From Sphingobacteriales bacterium (lineage in GTDB: Bacteria; Bacteroidota; Bacteroidia; Sphingobacteriales; Sphingobacteriaceae), in contig JAAFJW010000006.1 of NCBI GenBank assembly GCA_013298995.1, positions 1 to 43,533 of the forward strand: 43,533 bases of DNA. Direction: 5' to 3'. A program made the position numbers and the translations under genes. Positions 6,700 through 15,015 of this stretch are shown in pieces. Under the pieces are notes generated by a model that did no database searches, was not told where the DNA came from, and saw nothing but the letters and a program-made list of their open reading frames with translations. Numbering within the stretch: the first letter of the stretch is position 1; the number at the start of each line of letters is the position of its first letter.

Positions 6700-9513
6700 T
6701 TATAAATTATAATTAAAACCAAATTCGAATATAGGTTTTTTACTGCGGTTATTAACAGGAAATATCAGCTTCCCTCCTACATCAAAATTAGGTAAATAAA
6801 AACGTAATAAATTCATATCGGCCCGCAACTCTAAGCCGTAAGTGCGTAAGGCTTTGCCATTGCCTAGGTTTTCGAAATCTGTAAAAACACCGCCTTTTAC
6901 TTGTTTAATGTAAGCTAGTGGCCCCAGCTGCCAATCGGGGTAAGCAATTGGGAACCTGTAATCGAGCAGTAAAGTATTTTTTATTTTGCCTATCGCATCT
7001 ATATTGGCAAAGCCGCTTGCCCGTGGTATATCTATATTATTACGATAAATACCACTAGCATTTTGCATATTAAAACTGGCTTGCAAGCTATGGTTGGCCA
7101 ATAAACCAGGGAAATAAAATTGGCTACGCATAAATAATATGGCACCTTGCTGGCTATGAAATGGAAGATGGCTGTAGCCAACGCTAAAATTTTGGCCAAA
7201 CCGTGGTGCCAAATCCCTAGGGCTACGGCTTTGGTTTAATGCAAACGAGTACTGATAATCGAGCGGAAACTTAATATCGTTAGTAAAATTAGTAACCTTT
7301 AAGCTAGTTTGGTAGCGTTGCGTATAGCTGGTACCTGCTTCCAGTTTCATACTTAATTTTTGATTAAGCCAATTGCGGGTATATGGCAATTGGATGCTTA
7401 CTTGGCTATAATTTTCACGCCAGTAAAACGGTACCAAGCCATTATTACTTTTGGCATAAGCCATTTTGGGCCTGTTTTGATAATCAAACGAAATAATGGG
7501 GTAATATTTGGCATAGGTAAACGATACATTATACTGGCTTTTTTGCAATGCTTGATGGTATTGGTATCCCACCTTAAAAGCCATGGTACCTAGTTTATTG
7601 TTCGATAAAATATCAAAACCCAATACATTGCTATCAAAAAAATTATTATTTAGCGCAGGCCGTACGCTGTGAAAGTAAAACAAGTTATTTATTTCTGTAT
7701 ATGGTTTTGATGGATAAAACAGTTGTGGTAAGCTATCTAGCACATTGCTGCTGTTTTCTTGCGCAATAAGTGGTTTAAAATATGCTACAAAATTATTACT
7801 AAAAACAGTATCCGCCTTAGCGTAAATACTATCAATTGGCATAGCTACAATATTATATCCGTTATACTGATAATCGTTAAACAACAACTGTGCTTGGCTA
7901 ATACTGCCATTAAAAGCCCCAAATTGGGCATTGGTAAGCTGTTTTATTTTACGGGTAACTAAATTTACGCTGTACAAATTATCAATACCGTTGTAATGCG
8001 CTTTGTAAATAATTTCGTCTGCATAAAAAAATGGGCGAGCTATTAATGCCCTTGTCCAAGGTAAAATTTGCTGCATCGTTTTATCATTTCTGTTATACAA
8101 TAACAATGTTTTGCCTTTATCGCTTACTGCAGTTACCACTATTTGCTGGGTTAAATCATCAAACCTCGGGAATTGTAGCACCCAATTTTGTGGGTTGGGA
8201 TAGGCGTTTACTTGCTTTCCAGTTGTTGCATCCAGCTCTACCAACTCAAATTTATTTTGCGTACTTACCTTAACAGCTACTATTATTTTGGCATTGGCCG
8301 ATAAAGCTGGTGAAAACAAGCGGGTATTAAACGTAAGCTGTTTGTACTTTTTGGTATCTATATTGTAACTATTAATCACATTAAACGAGCGTTGGTGAAA
8401 ACGTTTATCGGTTCGGTACTCGTCCCATACCAAAAAATTATGGGCATAATGCAGGTTAGGTTCGGTTTGGTAGCCTATGCGTAAAAGGTTTTTTTGTTTC
8501 CCTTGCGGGGATATAAGCGTAATGGTGGGCGTTATACTTTTCGAATTTTTTAAACACACCATGTTTTGATTGGCCAATAAAAAGGGAAACAAATAATTGC
8601 TAGGCGAACGGGACAAAACAGGGTTAAGCGGCATATAGTTTACAGGCTTATTTTTTTGATATTGCTGTTGCCAAAGGCTATCCATTTCGGCCATTGTTTT
8701 GGCATATAATTGATGGGTATTATAGCCCGATATTTTTTTAAACGAGTTGGAAAAATTGTAAAACCGCAAAGGAAATTTTGCCATCCTACCTAAAGTTTTA
8801 TCTAAAACATGCGCACCAAAATCTCGCCTCATTTTGGTAACCATAAAATAACCCAAAGGGTAATAACCTGGCGTAAAATTTTTGATAGAGCCGAGGTAAT
8901 TTTTAGCGTAACTATACTTTTGGTTTGATAAAATATTGGTGCGTAAAACCATTTCGAAATCGGGCTGGCGGCCACGGCCTGCTTGCGTTAAAACGGTTTC
9001 GATGCCTACCGCATCGCCCTCAAAATACCATGGCGGTAAGCTGATGCCAAACAGGGCTAACTTTAATTCTTCAAACAATGGCTTGCCCAAATATCCTGCA
9101 ATTTTATCAAACTGTACCACGTGGCGAAGCTCGTGTACACAAAGGCTATTTACCCAATCTTGCATATCAAACTCCTGCCCAGGAATGGTGTAAAACTCCG
9201 ACCGCCGTGGTGCCATACTCACAAACGCATTTGAAATTACACCTTGATTTTGTAAAATAATAGAGATAGGGTGGGGCTGTTTATTTAGGCTTTTAGCCAC
9301 ATCGGCAATAATTGCATTTAAGGTATTGGCTACTTTTTGGGCTTCGTTTTCCAGCCCTTCGGGATATATAATTTGAAAATTTTGGGTATTAATTTGCTTA
9401 AATTTTATGCTTGGTGGGTTTTGTATTTCATCTAATATTTGCGCCTTACAACCTAGTGATGTAATTATTAAAATAAAAGCATACAATAAACTGTTTAACA
9501 ATATTTTATACAT
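6700..9513 (-). CDS. Exported HExxH metallopeptidase-like protein with propeller and outer-membrane C-terminus
   Basis: A 937-residue protein. Residues 1-22 form a lipoprotein-type signal ending LGC. Residues about 40-290 form a gluzincin-like domain: HELRH at 127-131 (two zinc histidines and the catalytic Glu) and WYFEGDA with Glu165 at the usual distance for the third ligand. Residues about 300-570 are propeller-like repeats (LLFNDYQYNGYNIVAM and others). Residues about 620-937 are long alternating strands ending GFNYNL, as in surface-antigen/BamA-like barrels. I infer an outer-membrane-anchored protein. The motif supports a working protease site, but activity is not shown. First gene of a two-gene unit with the LapA-like gene. 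Confidence 0.7.
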   Translation of the reverse strand: MYKILLNSLLYAFILIITSLGCKAQILDEIQNPPSIKFKQINTQNFQIIYPEGLENEAQKVANTLNAIIADVAKSLNKQPHPISIILQNQGVISNAFVSMAPRRSEFYTIPGQEFDMQDWVNSLCVHELRHVVQFDKIAGYLGKPLFEELKLALFGISLPPWYFEGDAVGIETVLTQAGRGRQPDFEMVLRTNILSNQKYSYAKNYLGSIKNFTPGYYPLGYFMVTKMRRDFGAHVLDKTLGRMAKFPLRFYNFSNSFKKISGYNTHQLYAKTMAEMDSLWQQQYQKNKPVNYMPLNPVLSRSPSNYLFPFLLANQNMVCLKNSKSITPTITLISPQGKQKNLLRIGYQTEPNLHYAHNFLVWDEYRTDKRFHQRSFNVINSYNIDTKKYKQLTFNTRLFSPALSANAKIIVAVKVSTQNKFELVELDATTGKQVNAYPNPQNWVLQFPRFDDLTQQIVVTAVSDKGKTLLLYNRNDKTMQQILPWTRALIARPFFYADEIIYKAHYNGIDNLYSVNLVTRKIKQLTNAQFGAFNGSISQAQLLFNDYQYNGYNIVAMPIDSIYAKADTVFSNNFVAYFKPLIAQENSSNVLDSLPQLFYPSKPYTEINNLFYFHSVRPALNNNFFDSNVLGFDILSNNKLGTMAFKVGYQYHQALQKSQYNVSFTYAKYYPIISFDYQNRPKMAYAKSNNGLVPFYWRENYSQVSIQLPYTRNWLNQKLSMKLEAGTSYTQRYQTSLKVTNFTNDIKFPLDYQYSFALNQSRSPRDLAPRFGQNFSVGYSHLPFHSQQGAILFMRSQFYFPGLLANHSLQASFNMQNASGIYRNNIDIPRASGFANIDAIGKIKNTLLLDYRFPIAYPDWQLGPLAYIKQVKGGVFTDFENLGNGKALRTYGLELRADMNLLRFYLPNFDVGGKLIFPVNNRSKKPIFEFGFNYNL

Positions 9514-9733
9514 ATAATTTTATAGATTTACCTATCTAAACTAATTTATTTAGCAATTGTTATACTTAAAATCGGATTTTATATAAAGTTATTGTTGATA
9601 TTAACTGCTTAAATAACTGGTTAATAATAGTTAATACTTATACATTAAATTCGTGTTAGGGTACGTTTTTTTGCAAAATTTTCTATTTAATAAGATATTT
9701 TTAAAAAAATATATGTTAACATATATTTTTGAT

Positions 9734-10236
9734 TTAAGCATCAGCAGTATTACATTTATTACACACGCCCGTTACCATTAAATCTATTTTTTTTGTTGTA
9801 AAGCCATCGGGAATTTGCAGTTGTGGAATTTGTAGTTTATCTAAACAGTACACGTTTAAACAAGTAGTACAATTAAAATGTATGTGTTGGTCGTGATGCT
9901 GATGCTGGGTACAAGCAGTACTACAAAGTGCATAGTTAGAAGTGCCATTTATACCCATCACTTTGTGTAAAATCCCTTTCTCTTCAAAGGTACTAAGAGT
10001 TCGGTACAAGGTAACTCTATCAATTTGAGTACCCAGTAACTGTTCTAATCTTCAAAGGTACTAAGAGTTCGGTACAAGGTAACTCTATCAATTTGAGTAC
10101 CCAGTAACTGTTCTAAATCGGGCTGCGAAGTGGCCATTGCCCTCGAGTGTAAAACAGCCAAAACACTCAAACGAGGCACTGTTATTTTAAGGCTGTGCTG
10201 TGTTAATAATTGTTTGTACTGTTGTGTAACATCCAT
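9734..10236 (-). pseudogene. Fur/Zur-family metalloregulator, frame broken by a tandem duplication
   Basis: As written the gene is split. The N-terminal part (start ATG 10236) stops after 63 residues, and the C-terminal part continues in another frame to 9734. Removing one copy of the 68-bp repeat restores a normal 144-residue Fur protein. Its features are a winged helix with recognition helix IDRVTLYRTLSTFE, a His-rich metal site (HQHHDQHIHFNC), and a structural-zinc pair CTTC...CNKC. The nearby COG0523 GTPase and ABC genes make a zinc regulator (Zur) plausible, but PerR or Fur cannot be excluded. A 14-bp palindrome lies just upstream of the start. Confidence 0.8.
9981..10116. repeat. Perfect 68-bp tandem duplication in the Fur-family gene
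   Basis: Bases 9981-10048 and 10049-10116 are identical and directly adjacent. The unit covers the recognition helix. Its length (not divisible by three) is the sole cause of the frameshift. Confidence 0.95.
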
Positions 10237-10250
10237 ATTGTAAAACTACA

Positions 10251-10264
10251 AATAATGCATTATT
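10251..10264. promoter_or_regulatory. Palindrome upstream of the Fur-family gene, candidate autoregulatory site
   Basis: AATAATGCATTATT is a perfect 14-bp palindrome 15 bp upstream of the regulator start (ATG 10236). On the minus strand it overlaps a -7-like ATTATTTG. Fur-family proteins bind A/T-rich palindromes. A related AATGCA half-site occurs at 12499-12517. Confidence 0.4.
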
Positions 10265-10375
10265 ATTTTTTATGAGGTTCACAATAAATTAAATTGTTTA
10301 AAGCTACAAAGTTTGAATTGTAGTGATAGCGTTTAAAGCTTAGTTTTTAATTAAAACTTTTGCTAAAAAAAACTG

Positions 10376-10383
10376 TATTTTTG
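10376..10383 (+). promoter_or_regulatory. -7 element for the Rpn-family gene
   Basis: TATTTTTG fits TAnnTTTG and lies 20 nt before the ATG at 10404. Confidence 0.45.
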
Positions 10384-10403
10384 ATGATTAATTTCGAAAA
10401 AAA

Positions 10404-11246
10404 ATGAAAGCAAAATATGTAAACCCGTTTACCGATTTCGGTTTCAAAAAAATATTTGGGGAAGAAGCAAGCAAACCGATGCTGATAGATTTTTTAAAAA
10501 ATTTATTACCCGAAACCAATATTATTAACTTAAGTTTTAAAGATAAAGATAAGCTAGGGCAAACAGAAAACGACCGTACGGCTATTTATGATATTTATTG
10601 TGAAAATAATGCAGGCGAAAAAATAATCGTAGAACTACAAAAAGCAAAACAAAACTATTTTAAAGACCGAACAGTTTACTATGCTACTTTTCCCATTCAA
10701 GAGCAAGCCGAAAAAGGCGAATGGAACTACGAACTAAAATTTGTGTATTGTGTGGGTATTTTAGATTTTAAATTTGAAGACGCATTAAAATCAGGTGAAG
10801 GAGAAGTGGTGCATACTGTACAATTAAAAGACCAAAACAATCAAATATTTTATGAAAAATTAAAATTTGTGTATTTAGAAATGCCTCATTTCATAAAACA
10901 AGAACACGAACTTAAAACTCGGTTAGACAAGTGGTTGTATTTTATTAAACATTTAGAGGATTTTCAAAGCATTCCAGAAATTTTTAAAGACGATGTTTTT
11001 ATTCAAGCATTTGAAAAAGCCGAAATAGCAAAATACAGCGAGGATGAACGCCACGATTATGAACAAAGTTTAAAAATTTACAGAGATTTAAAAGGTGTAA
11101 TTGATACCGCATTCTACGATGGAAAACTTGAAGGAAAACTTGAAGGAAAACTTGAAACCGCTAAACTAGCAAAACAAATGGGGCTAAAAACAGAAGATAT
11201 AATTATACTCACCAATTTATCAAAAGCAGAAATAGATAAACTTTAA
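10404..11246 (+). CDS. Rpn-family PD-(D/E)XK nuclease (transposase-like)
   Basis: A 280-residue protein starting with the typical YVNPFTDFGFKKIFGEE. The nuclease core follows: YDIYCEN with the metal-binding Asp, then IIVELQKAKQNYFKDRTVYY with the E-x-Q variant seen in this family. The C-terminal part has three 4-residue repeats (GKLE, 12-bp DNA units at about 11118-11154) leading to a helix ending LSKAEIDKL, as usual for these proteins. The family (PDDEXK_2, Rpn) is linked to recombination and is often duplicated in Bacteroidota genomes. It sits alone between the Fur-type gene and the GTPase and is probably unrelated to the metal genes. Confidence 0.88.
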   Translation: MKAKYVNPFTDFGFKKIFGEEASKPMLIDFLKNLLPETNIINLSFKDKDKLGQTENDRTAIYDIYCENNAGEKIIVELQKAKQNYFKDRTVYYATFPIQEQAEKGEWNYELKFVYCVGILDFKFEDALKSGEGEVVHTVQLKDQNNQIFYEKLKFVYLEMPHFIKQEHELKTRLDKWLYFIKHLEDFQSIPEIFKDDVFIQAFEKAEIAKYSEDERHDYEQSLKIYRDLKGVIDTAFYDGKLEGKLEGKLETAKLAKQMGLKTEDIIILTNLSKAEIDKL

Positions 11247-11281
11247 CCAAATGCACTAAACTGTTGGTAAATTTACACTTC

Positions 11282-12460
11282 TTAAAACTTTTGTCCACTT
11301 AAGTAAAGCAAAACTTCGTTATCAGTTACCAAGCAATTTTCTAATTGTTTTTGTAAATCTTTTTTATCCAAATCTTGTGCTATAAAAACCAATTCGTTTA
11401 AGCGGTCGCCAAAATCTTTCGACCATTTGCTTTCGATATAATCTTTATTCTCCACAAAATCTTGGTAAGTTATACGTTCTTCAAAAGGCATACTAGCCCA
11501 CCATACGCCAGCACTTTCCATTCGTAGCGAACCTCCAGCTTGAGAAAAATTTATGGCATTATCAGGTTCGTTTGCCATCCAAAATAACCCTTTACTGCGT
11601 ATAATATTGTTAGGAAAATCGTTGTTTAAAAATTTATTAAACCTAGCGGGATGAAAAGGGCGGTTGTTTCTAAACACCATTGAGGAAATGCCGTACTCTT
11701 CAGTTTCGGGCGTATGCTCTTCGTTTAACTCCTTTATCCACCCGGCCGAGTTTGATGCCGTTTCAAAATCGAACAAACCGGTATTAAGTATTTGAGTACA
11801 ATCTATTTTAGAAAACTGGCTTTCAATAATTTTTGCTTCGGGGTTTAGCTTATTAAATAAGGCTACCAACAGTTTTACATCGCCAGGTTTTACCAAATCT
11901 GTTTTGTTTAAAACAATAACGTTGGCAAACTCTATTTGGTCGGTAAGTAGGTTTACAATTGTACGTGTATCTTCTAAGGTTTCGGTAAGGTTTCGGTCTT
12001 GTAAGCGTTCATCAGTACCAAAATCCTTAAAAAAGTTTAAACAATCTACCACGGTAACCATCGTATCTACGTAGCTAAACCTAGATAAATCTATACCTTT
12101 TTCATCATCCACAAAAGTGAAAGTTTGGGCAACAGGTATAGGTTCCGATATGCCTGTACTTTCTATCAACAAATAATCAAATCGGTTTTCTTTTGCAAGT
12201 TTTTCAACCTCAATCATTAAATCTTCACGCAAGGTGCAACATATACAACCGTTGCTCATTTCTACCAGTTTTTCTTCGGTTCGAGACAATGTGCCTTCGT
12301 TTTTAACCAACTGAGCATCAATATTAACCTCGCTCATATCGTTTACAATTACTGCAACACGTAGGTTTTGTTTATTATGAAGTATGTGGTTTAAAAGTGT
12401 GGTTTTGCCTGTACCTAAAAAGCCACTTAGTACCGTTACTGGGAGTTTTTTAACTTGCAT
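11282..12460 (-). CDS. COG0523-family GTPase, putative zinc metallochaperone
   Basis: A 392-residue G3E GTPase. Walker A is GFLGTGKTT at 13-21. The family metal motif is C72-I-C74-C75 (in NGCICCTLREDL), followed by ESTGISEP (Walker B/switch) and NKTD for guanine recognition. The C-terminal half contains the CobW_C domain (YGISSMVFRNNRPFHPARF, then SKGLFWMA, GGSLRMESAGVWWAS). COG0523 proteins hydrolyse GTP to deliver metals; the CxCC zinc subgroup (ZNG1/ZigA/YeiR) is often under Zur. It faces away from the His-rich lipoprotein gene across a 137-bp shared upstream region containing a palindrome. Zinc is an inference from context. Confidence 0.88.
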   Translation of the reverse strand: MQVKKLPVTVLSGFLGTGKTTLLNHILHNKQNLRVAVIVNDMSEVNIDAQLVKNEGTLSRTEEKLVEMSNGCICCTLREDLMIEVEKLAKENRFDYLLIESTGISEPIPVAQTFTFVDDEKGIDLSRFSYVDTMVTVVDCLNFFKDFGTDERLQDRNLTETLEDTRTIVNLLTDQIEFANVIVLNKTDLVKPGDVKLLVALFNKLNPEAKIIESQFSKIDCTQILNTGLFDFETASNSAGWIKELNEEHTPETEEYGISSMVFRNNRPFHPARFNKFLNNDFPNNIIRSKGLFWMANEPDNAINFSQAGGSLRMESAGVWWASMPFEERITYQDFVENKDYIESKWSKDFGDRLNELVFIAQDLDKKDLQKQLENCLVTDNEVLLYLSGQKF

Positions 12461-12498
12461 TGTTTAATTTTTTGGTAAAAATAGATAAATATATTTCA

Positions 12499-12517
12499 AA
12501 TGCAATAAAGTTGCATT
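12499..12517. promoter_or_regulatory. Inverted repeat between the GTPase and His-rich lipoprotein genes, candidate Zur-type operator
   Basis: AATGCAA and TTGCATT are perfect 7-bp arms separated by 5 bp (TAAAG). The repeat lies in the divergent promoter region, 39 bp from the GTPase start and about 59 bp upstream of the lipoprotein -7 element. Layout and base composition fit a Fur-family operator. The factor is not proven. Confidence 0.45.
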
Positions 12518-12575
12518 ATAAAAATGTATTGAAATATTCCAGTTAAAAAAACAACTAAACTCAAATTTATTTACT

Positions 12576-12583
12576 TAGATTTG
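12576..12583 (+). promoter_or_regulatory. -7 element for the His-rich lipoprotein gene
   Basis: TAGATTTG fits TAnnTTTG and lies 14 nt before the ATG at 12598. Confidence 0.5.
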
Positions 12584-12597
12584 AAATAAAAAATGTT

Positions 12598-13092
12598 ATG
12601 AAAACTGAAATTTCAAAAACAATAGCGGTAATTGGTTTAACTACTACGGTATTATTTACGGCTTGTAACGCTAGAAATGAAGCATTAGAAAAAGAACTTA
12701 GTGCCCAACATAGCAAAATAGAAGCCGACCATAAAATATTGGAAGATGCGCATACGGCAATGGAAGCCGAACACGCAATGTTTACAAAAGCACATAACGC
12801 TTTAAATGAAGTAGATAGCAGCGCACATAATAAAATAGAAGCTTTACACGAAAAAATATTGCAATCGCATACATCATTAATTCAAAAACATACGGCTTTG
12901 GTAGTAGCTCACCAATTGCTAGAGAAAAAACACGCTGAAGGTAAAGCTAGCGACCAAGAAGTTATTGCCGAGCACAAAACAATGATTGAAGATGACGAAA
13001 CGCTAATGGCCGACCATAAAAAAATTGAAACCGACCATAAAACTATAATGGAGCAGGACAATAAAATTAAAGCCGAAGACAAAATAAAATAA
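12598..13092 (+). CDS. Lipoprotein with a heptad-spaced histidine coiled coil, putative metal binder
   Basis: A 164-residue protein with a lipoprotein signal (lipobox LFTAC, Cys23). The mature protein is one long predicted helix, rich in Ala/Glu/Lys and without Pro. Histidines fall at 38, 45, 52, 59, 66, then 77, 84, 91, 98, 105, 112, 126, 140 and 147: every seventh residue, with one 11-residue step at 66-77 and Asp at the vacant 119, 133 and 154. This puts 14 His on one stripe of a coiled coil, which suits Zn(II) or another soft metal at helix interfaces. I do not recognise a named family. Its neighbours are the COG0523 GTPase (divergent) and the ABC genes (convergent). The metal role is an inference. 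Confidence 0.75.
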   Translation: MKTEISKTIAVIGLTTTVLFTACNARNEALEKELSAQHSKIEADHKILEDAHTAMEAEHAMFTKAHNALNEVDSSAHNKIEALHEKILQSHTSLIQKHTALVVAHQLLEKKHAEGKASDQEVIAEHKTMIEDDETLMADHKKIETDHKTIMEQDNKIKAEDKIK

Positions 13093-13167
13093 CTGAAAAA
13101 CCAATTATAACGGGTTTTTCGGAAAATTTATTGATTCAATAAAAATCACAAATCTTAAAAAACAAAC

Positions 13168-14388
13168 TTAATTACCAGCTAATATTTTAGAAATGTGGTA
13201 CCTGTATGCTGCAGTTGCTGGCAGTAAGGCAGCAAATATACCTATGCTTAATCCTACCAAAATTAAATAACTTTCTGGTTGTAAAAATATTAAACCTGTA
13301 AGTTTTGCCTGCCCAGCATCTTGTAGGCTACCCATGTATTGCAAAAGTAAATGCCCAAATAACCAGCCTAAAATTGTACCAATAAGCGAAAGTATAAAAC
13401 CTTCTAACATTACTATTAAAAATATTTTGGTTTTAGATGCTCCCATTGTACGCATAATGGATAAATCGTATTTGCGTTGTTTAAGCGAGTTTAGCAAACT
13501 TACAAACACGCTTATTACCGAAATTGCCATAATTAAAACCGCAAAATACTGCAAAGTAACCACCCCTACCCCAATTAATGAAAACAAACGGGTAGTTTCT
13601 ATGGCAGGCGATGCGGCTTGTAAATTTGTGCTTTGGTTTACAAATTTTGGAAACAATATGGTTGATATTGGCGATTTGTATTGGATTAGTAATGATGTTA
13701 TTTCGGCTGTGGGCATTTGAGCAGCGGGCAGCGGGCTTTCGGGCAATGAGCTTTGGGTTGCGATTTCTTCTTCGTGTTGGTGCATATGCCAAACACTTTC
13801 TAAGTTGGTAAGCACCAATTGGTCGGTTACGTTGGCGTTTGGGGTTAAAATACCCGTTACAATATAGGCGTGGTTATTATGTATATCGCTATTATCGGCT
13901 AGGCCGTGTGCGCCAAAAAAAGTATCGCCTACTTTTAGTTTTTGTGTTTTGGCAACATCAGCGCCAAGCGTAACTTCAAAATTTTTATTAAAAAATTTAC
14001 CTTTTGCCAATTTTAAATGGTATAATTTTATAAAGTTGCTATTGGTGCCTACAATTCGGTATCCGTTAAAATTATCGCCAAGTGCCAAAGGTACAGCTAG
14101 TTTTACCATACGGTTTTTGGCCAAATCTTCGGCAGTTTTAAGGGGTATGTTTCCCGTGGGGAAATCAATATGGTAAACACTGCTTAAAATTAATTGTAGG
14201 GGGCTGCCTTTTGCACCCACAACGGCATCAATACCTTGGGCATTGTTTTCTAATTTGTTTTGTATTTGGTGGCTTGCCAAAAGCAAAACCGTAAGTATGC
14301 AAAGCCCAAAGGCTATTAACAATATATTTAAAAAAGCCGATAATTTATTGGCTTTTATACTTTTAAAACTTATACTTAAAATATTCAT
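13168..14388 (-). CDS. FtsX/MacB-type ABC transporter permease with His-rich periplasmic loop
   Basis: A 406-residue permease. It has an N-terminal helix (ILLIAFGLCILTVLLLA), a large periplasmic domain (residues about 40-270) and three C-terminal helices (near LFSLIGVGVVTLQYFAVLIMAISVI, IFLIVMLEGFILSL and LILVGLSIGIFAALLP), the MacB/LolCE/FtsX layout. The RKYDLSIMRTMGAS cytoplasmic segment is characteristic of FtsX-like coupling helices. The periplasmic domain carries H161, H170, H173 and a cluster HMHQHEEE at 201-208, unusual for a lipoprotein releasing LolC/E and suggestive of metal handling. Its ATG directly follows the stop of the ATPase gene, so the two form one unit. Confidence 0.82.
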   Translation of the reverse strand: MNILSISFKSIKANKLSAFLNILLIAFGLCILTVLLLASHQIQNKLENNAQGIDAVVGAKGSPLQLILSSVYHIDFPTGNIPLKTAEDLAKNRMVKLAVPLALGDNFNGYRIVGTNSNFIKLYHLKLAKGKFFNKNFEVTLGADVAKTQKLKVGDTFFGAHGLADNSDIHNNHAYIVTGILTPNANVTDQLVLTNLESVWHMHQHEEEIATQSSLPESPLPAAQMPTAEITSLLIQYKSPISTILFPKFVNQSTNLQAASPAIETTRLFSLIGVGVVTLQYFAVLIMAISVISVFVSLLNSLKQRKYDLSIMRTMGASKTKIFLIVMLEGFILSLIGTILGWLFGHLLLQYMGSLQDAGQAKLTGLIFLQPESYLILVGLSIGIFAALLPATAAYRYHISKILAGN

Positions 14389-15015
14389 TTACAGTATGTA
14401 TTGGTGGGTAAAGGCTGGTTTTAACCTAGCATCGTGGGTGGCAACTATTAAAGTGCTGCCATTTGTTTTTGATAAGCTAAGTAATAGTTCTAATACAATT
14501 TGGGCGTTTTCATCGTCAAGGCTGGCTGTTGGCTCATCGGCAACCAGCAATGCAGGCTTATTAATTACCGCCCTAGCTATGGCTACACGCTGCATTTGAC
14601 CTTGGCTTAATTGGTGTGGGTAATTTTTAATTTTATGCCCTATTTGCAGTTCGTTTAAAACTTGGGTTATGCGTTGTTTATTTGGCTTTAAGCCTGCAAA
14701 ACTTTGGGCTATACTTAGGTTTTGGTAAACATTTAAACTTTTTATAAGGTGCGCTTGCTGAAAAACAATACCTATATTTTTACCTCTAAAGCTATCTAAT
14801 TTTGATGGGCTTAAGCTGTAAATATCCGTATCGTTTATATATATTTTCCCTTTTTGGGGATTTAATAAACCTGTTAAAATATGAATTAGTGTTGTTTTAC
14901 CACTTCCCGATTTGCCTAACAAGAGCCACTGTTGGCCAGTTTTGACTTCCCAATCTTTAAAACTTAACTCGGTATTTTTACCAAAAATATGCGAAAGCGA
15001 ACTTACTTTTACCAT
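14389..15015 (-). CDS. LolD/MacB-type ABC transporter ATPase
   Basis: A 208-residue ATPase with Walker A GKSGSGKT, Q-loop in GIVFQQAHLI, signature LSQGQMQRVAIARA, Walker B LLVADEPTASLDD and switch histidine in VATHDA. Length and signature place it in the LolD/FtsE/MacB group that pairs with FtsX-like permeases. It is first in a two-gene unit; the permease starts immediately after its stop. With the neighbouring DUF3299 and His-rich genes it most resembles the ATPase of the proteobacterial zinc-related cluster, rather than lipoprotein export, but both remain possible. Confidence 0.9.
   Translation of the reverse strand: MVKVSSLSHIFGKNTELSFKDWEVKTGQQWLLLGKSGSGKTTLIHILTGLLNPQKGKIYINDTDIYSLSPSKLDSFRGKNIGIVFQQAHLIKSLNVYQNLSIAQSFAGLKPNKQRITQVLNELQIGHKIKNYPHQLSQGQMQRVAIARAVINKPALLVADEPTASLDDENAQIVLELLLSLSKTNGSTLIVATHDARLKPAFTHQYIL

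Noticed and set aside
10404-11246. Rpn-family gene as part of the metal locus
   Set aside because: These recombination-type nucleases are scattered singly; it has its own -7 element and no metal-related feature.
13168-15015. LolCDE lipoprotein-release system
   Set aside because: Only one permease, with His-rich loop, and neighbours of metal type; kept as an alternative but not the preferred call.
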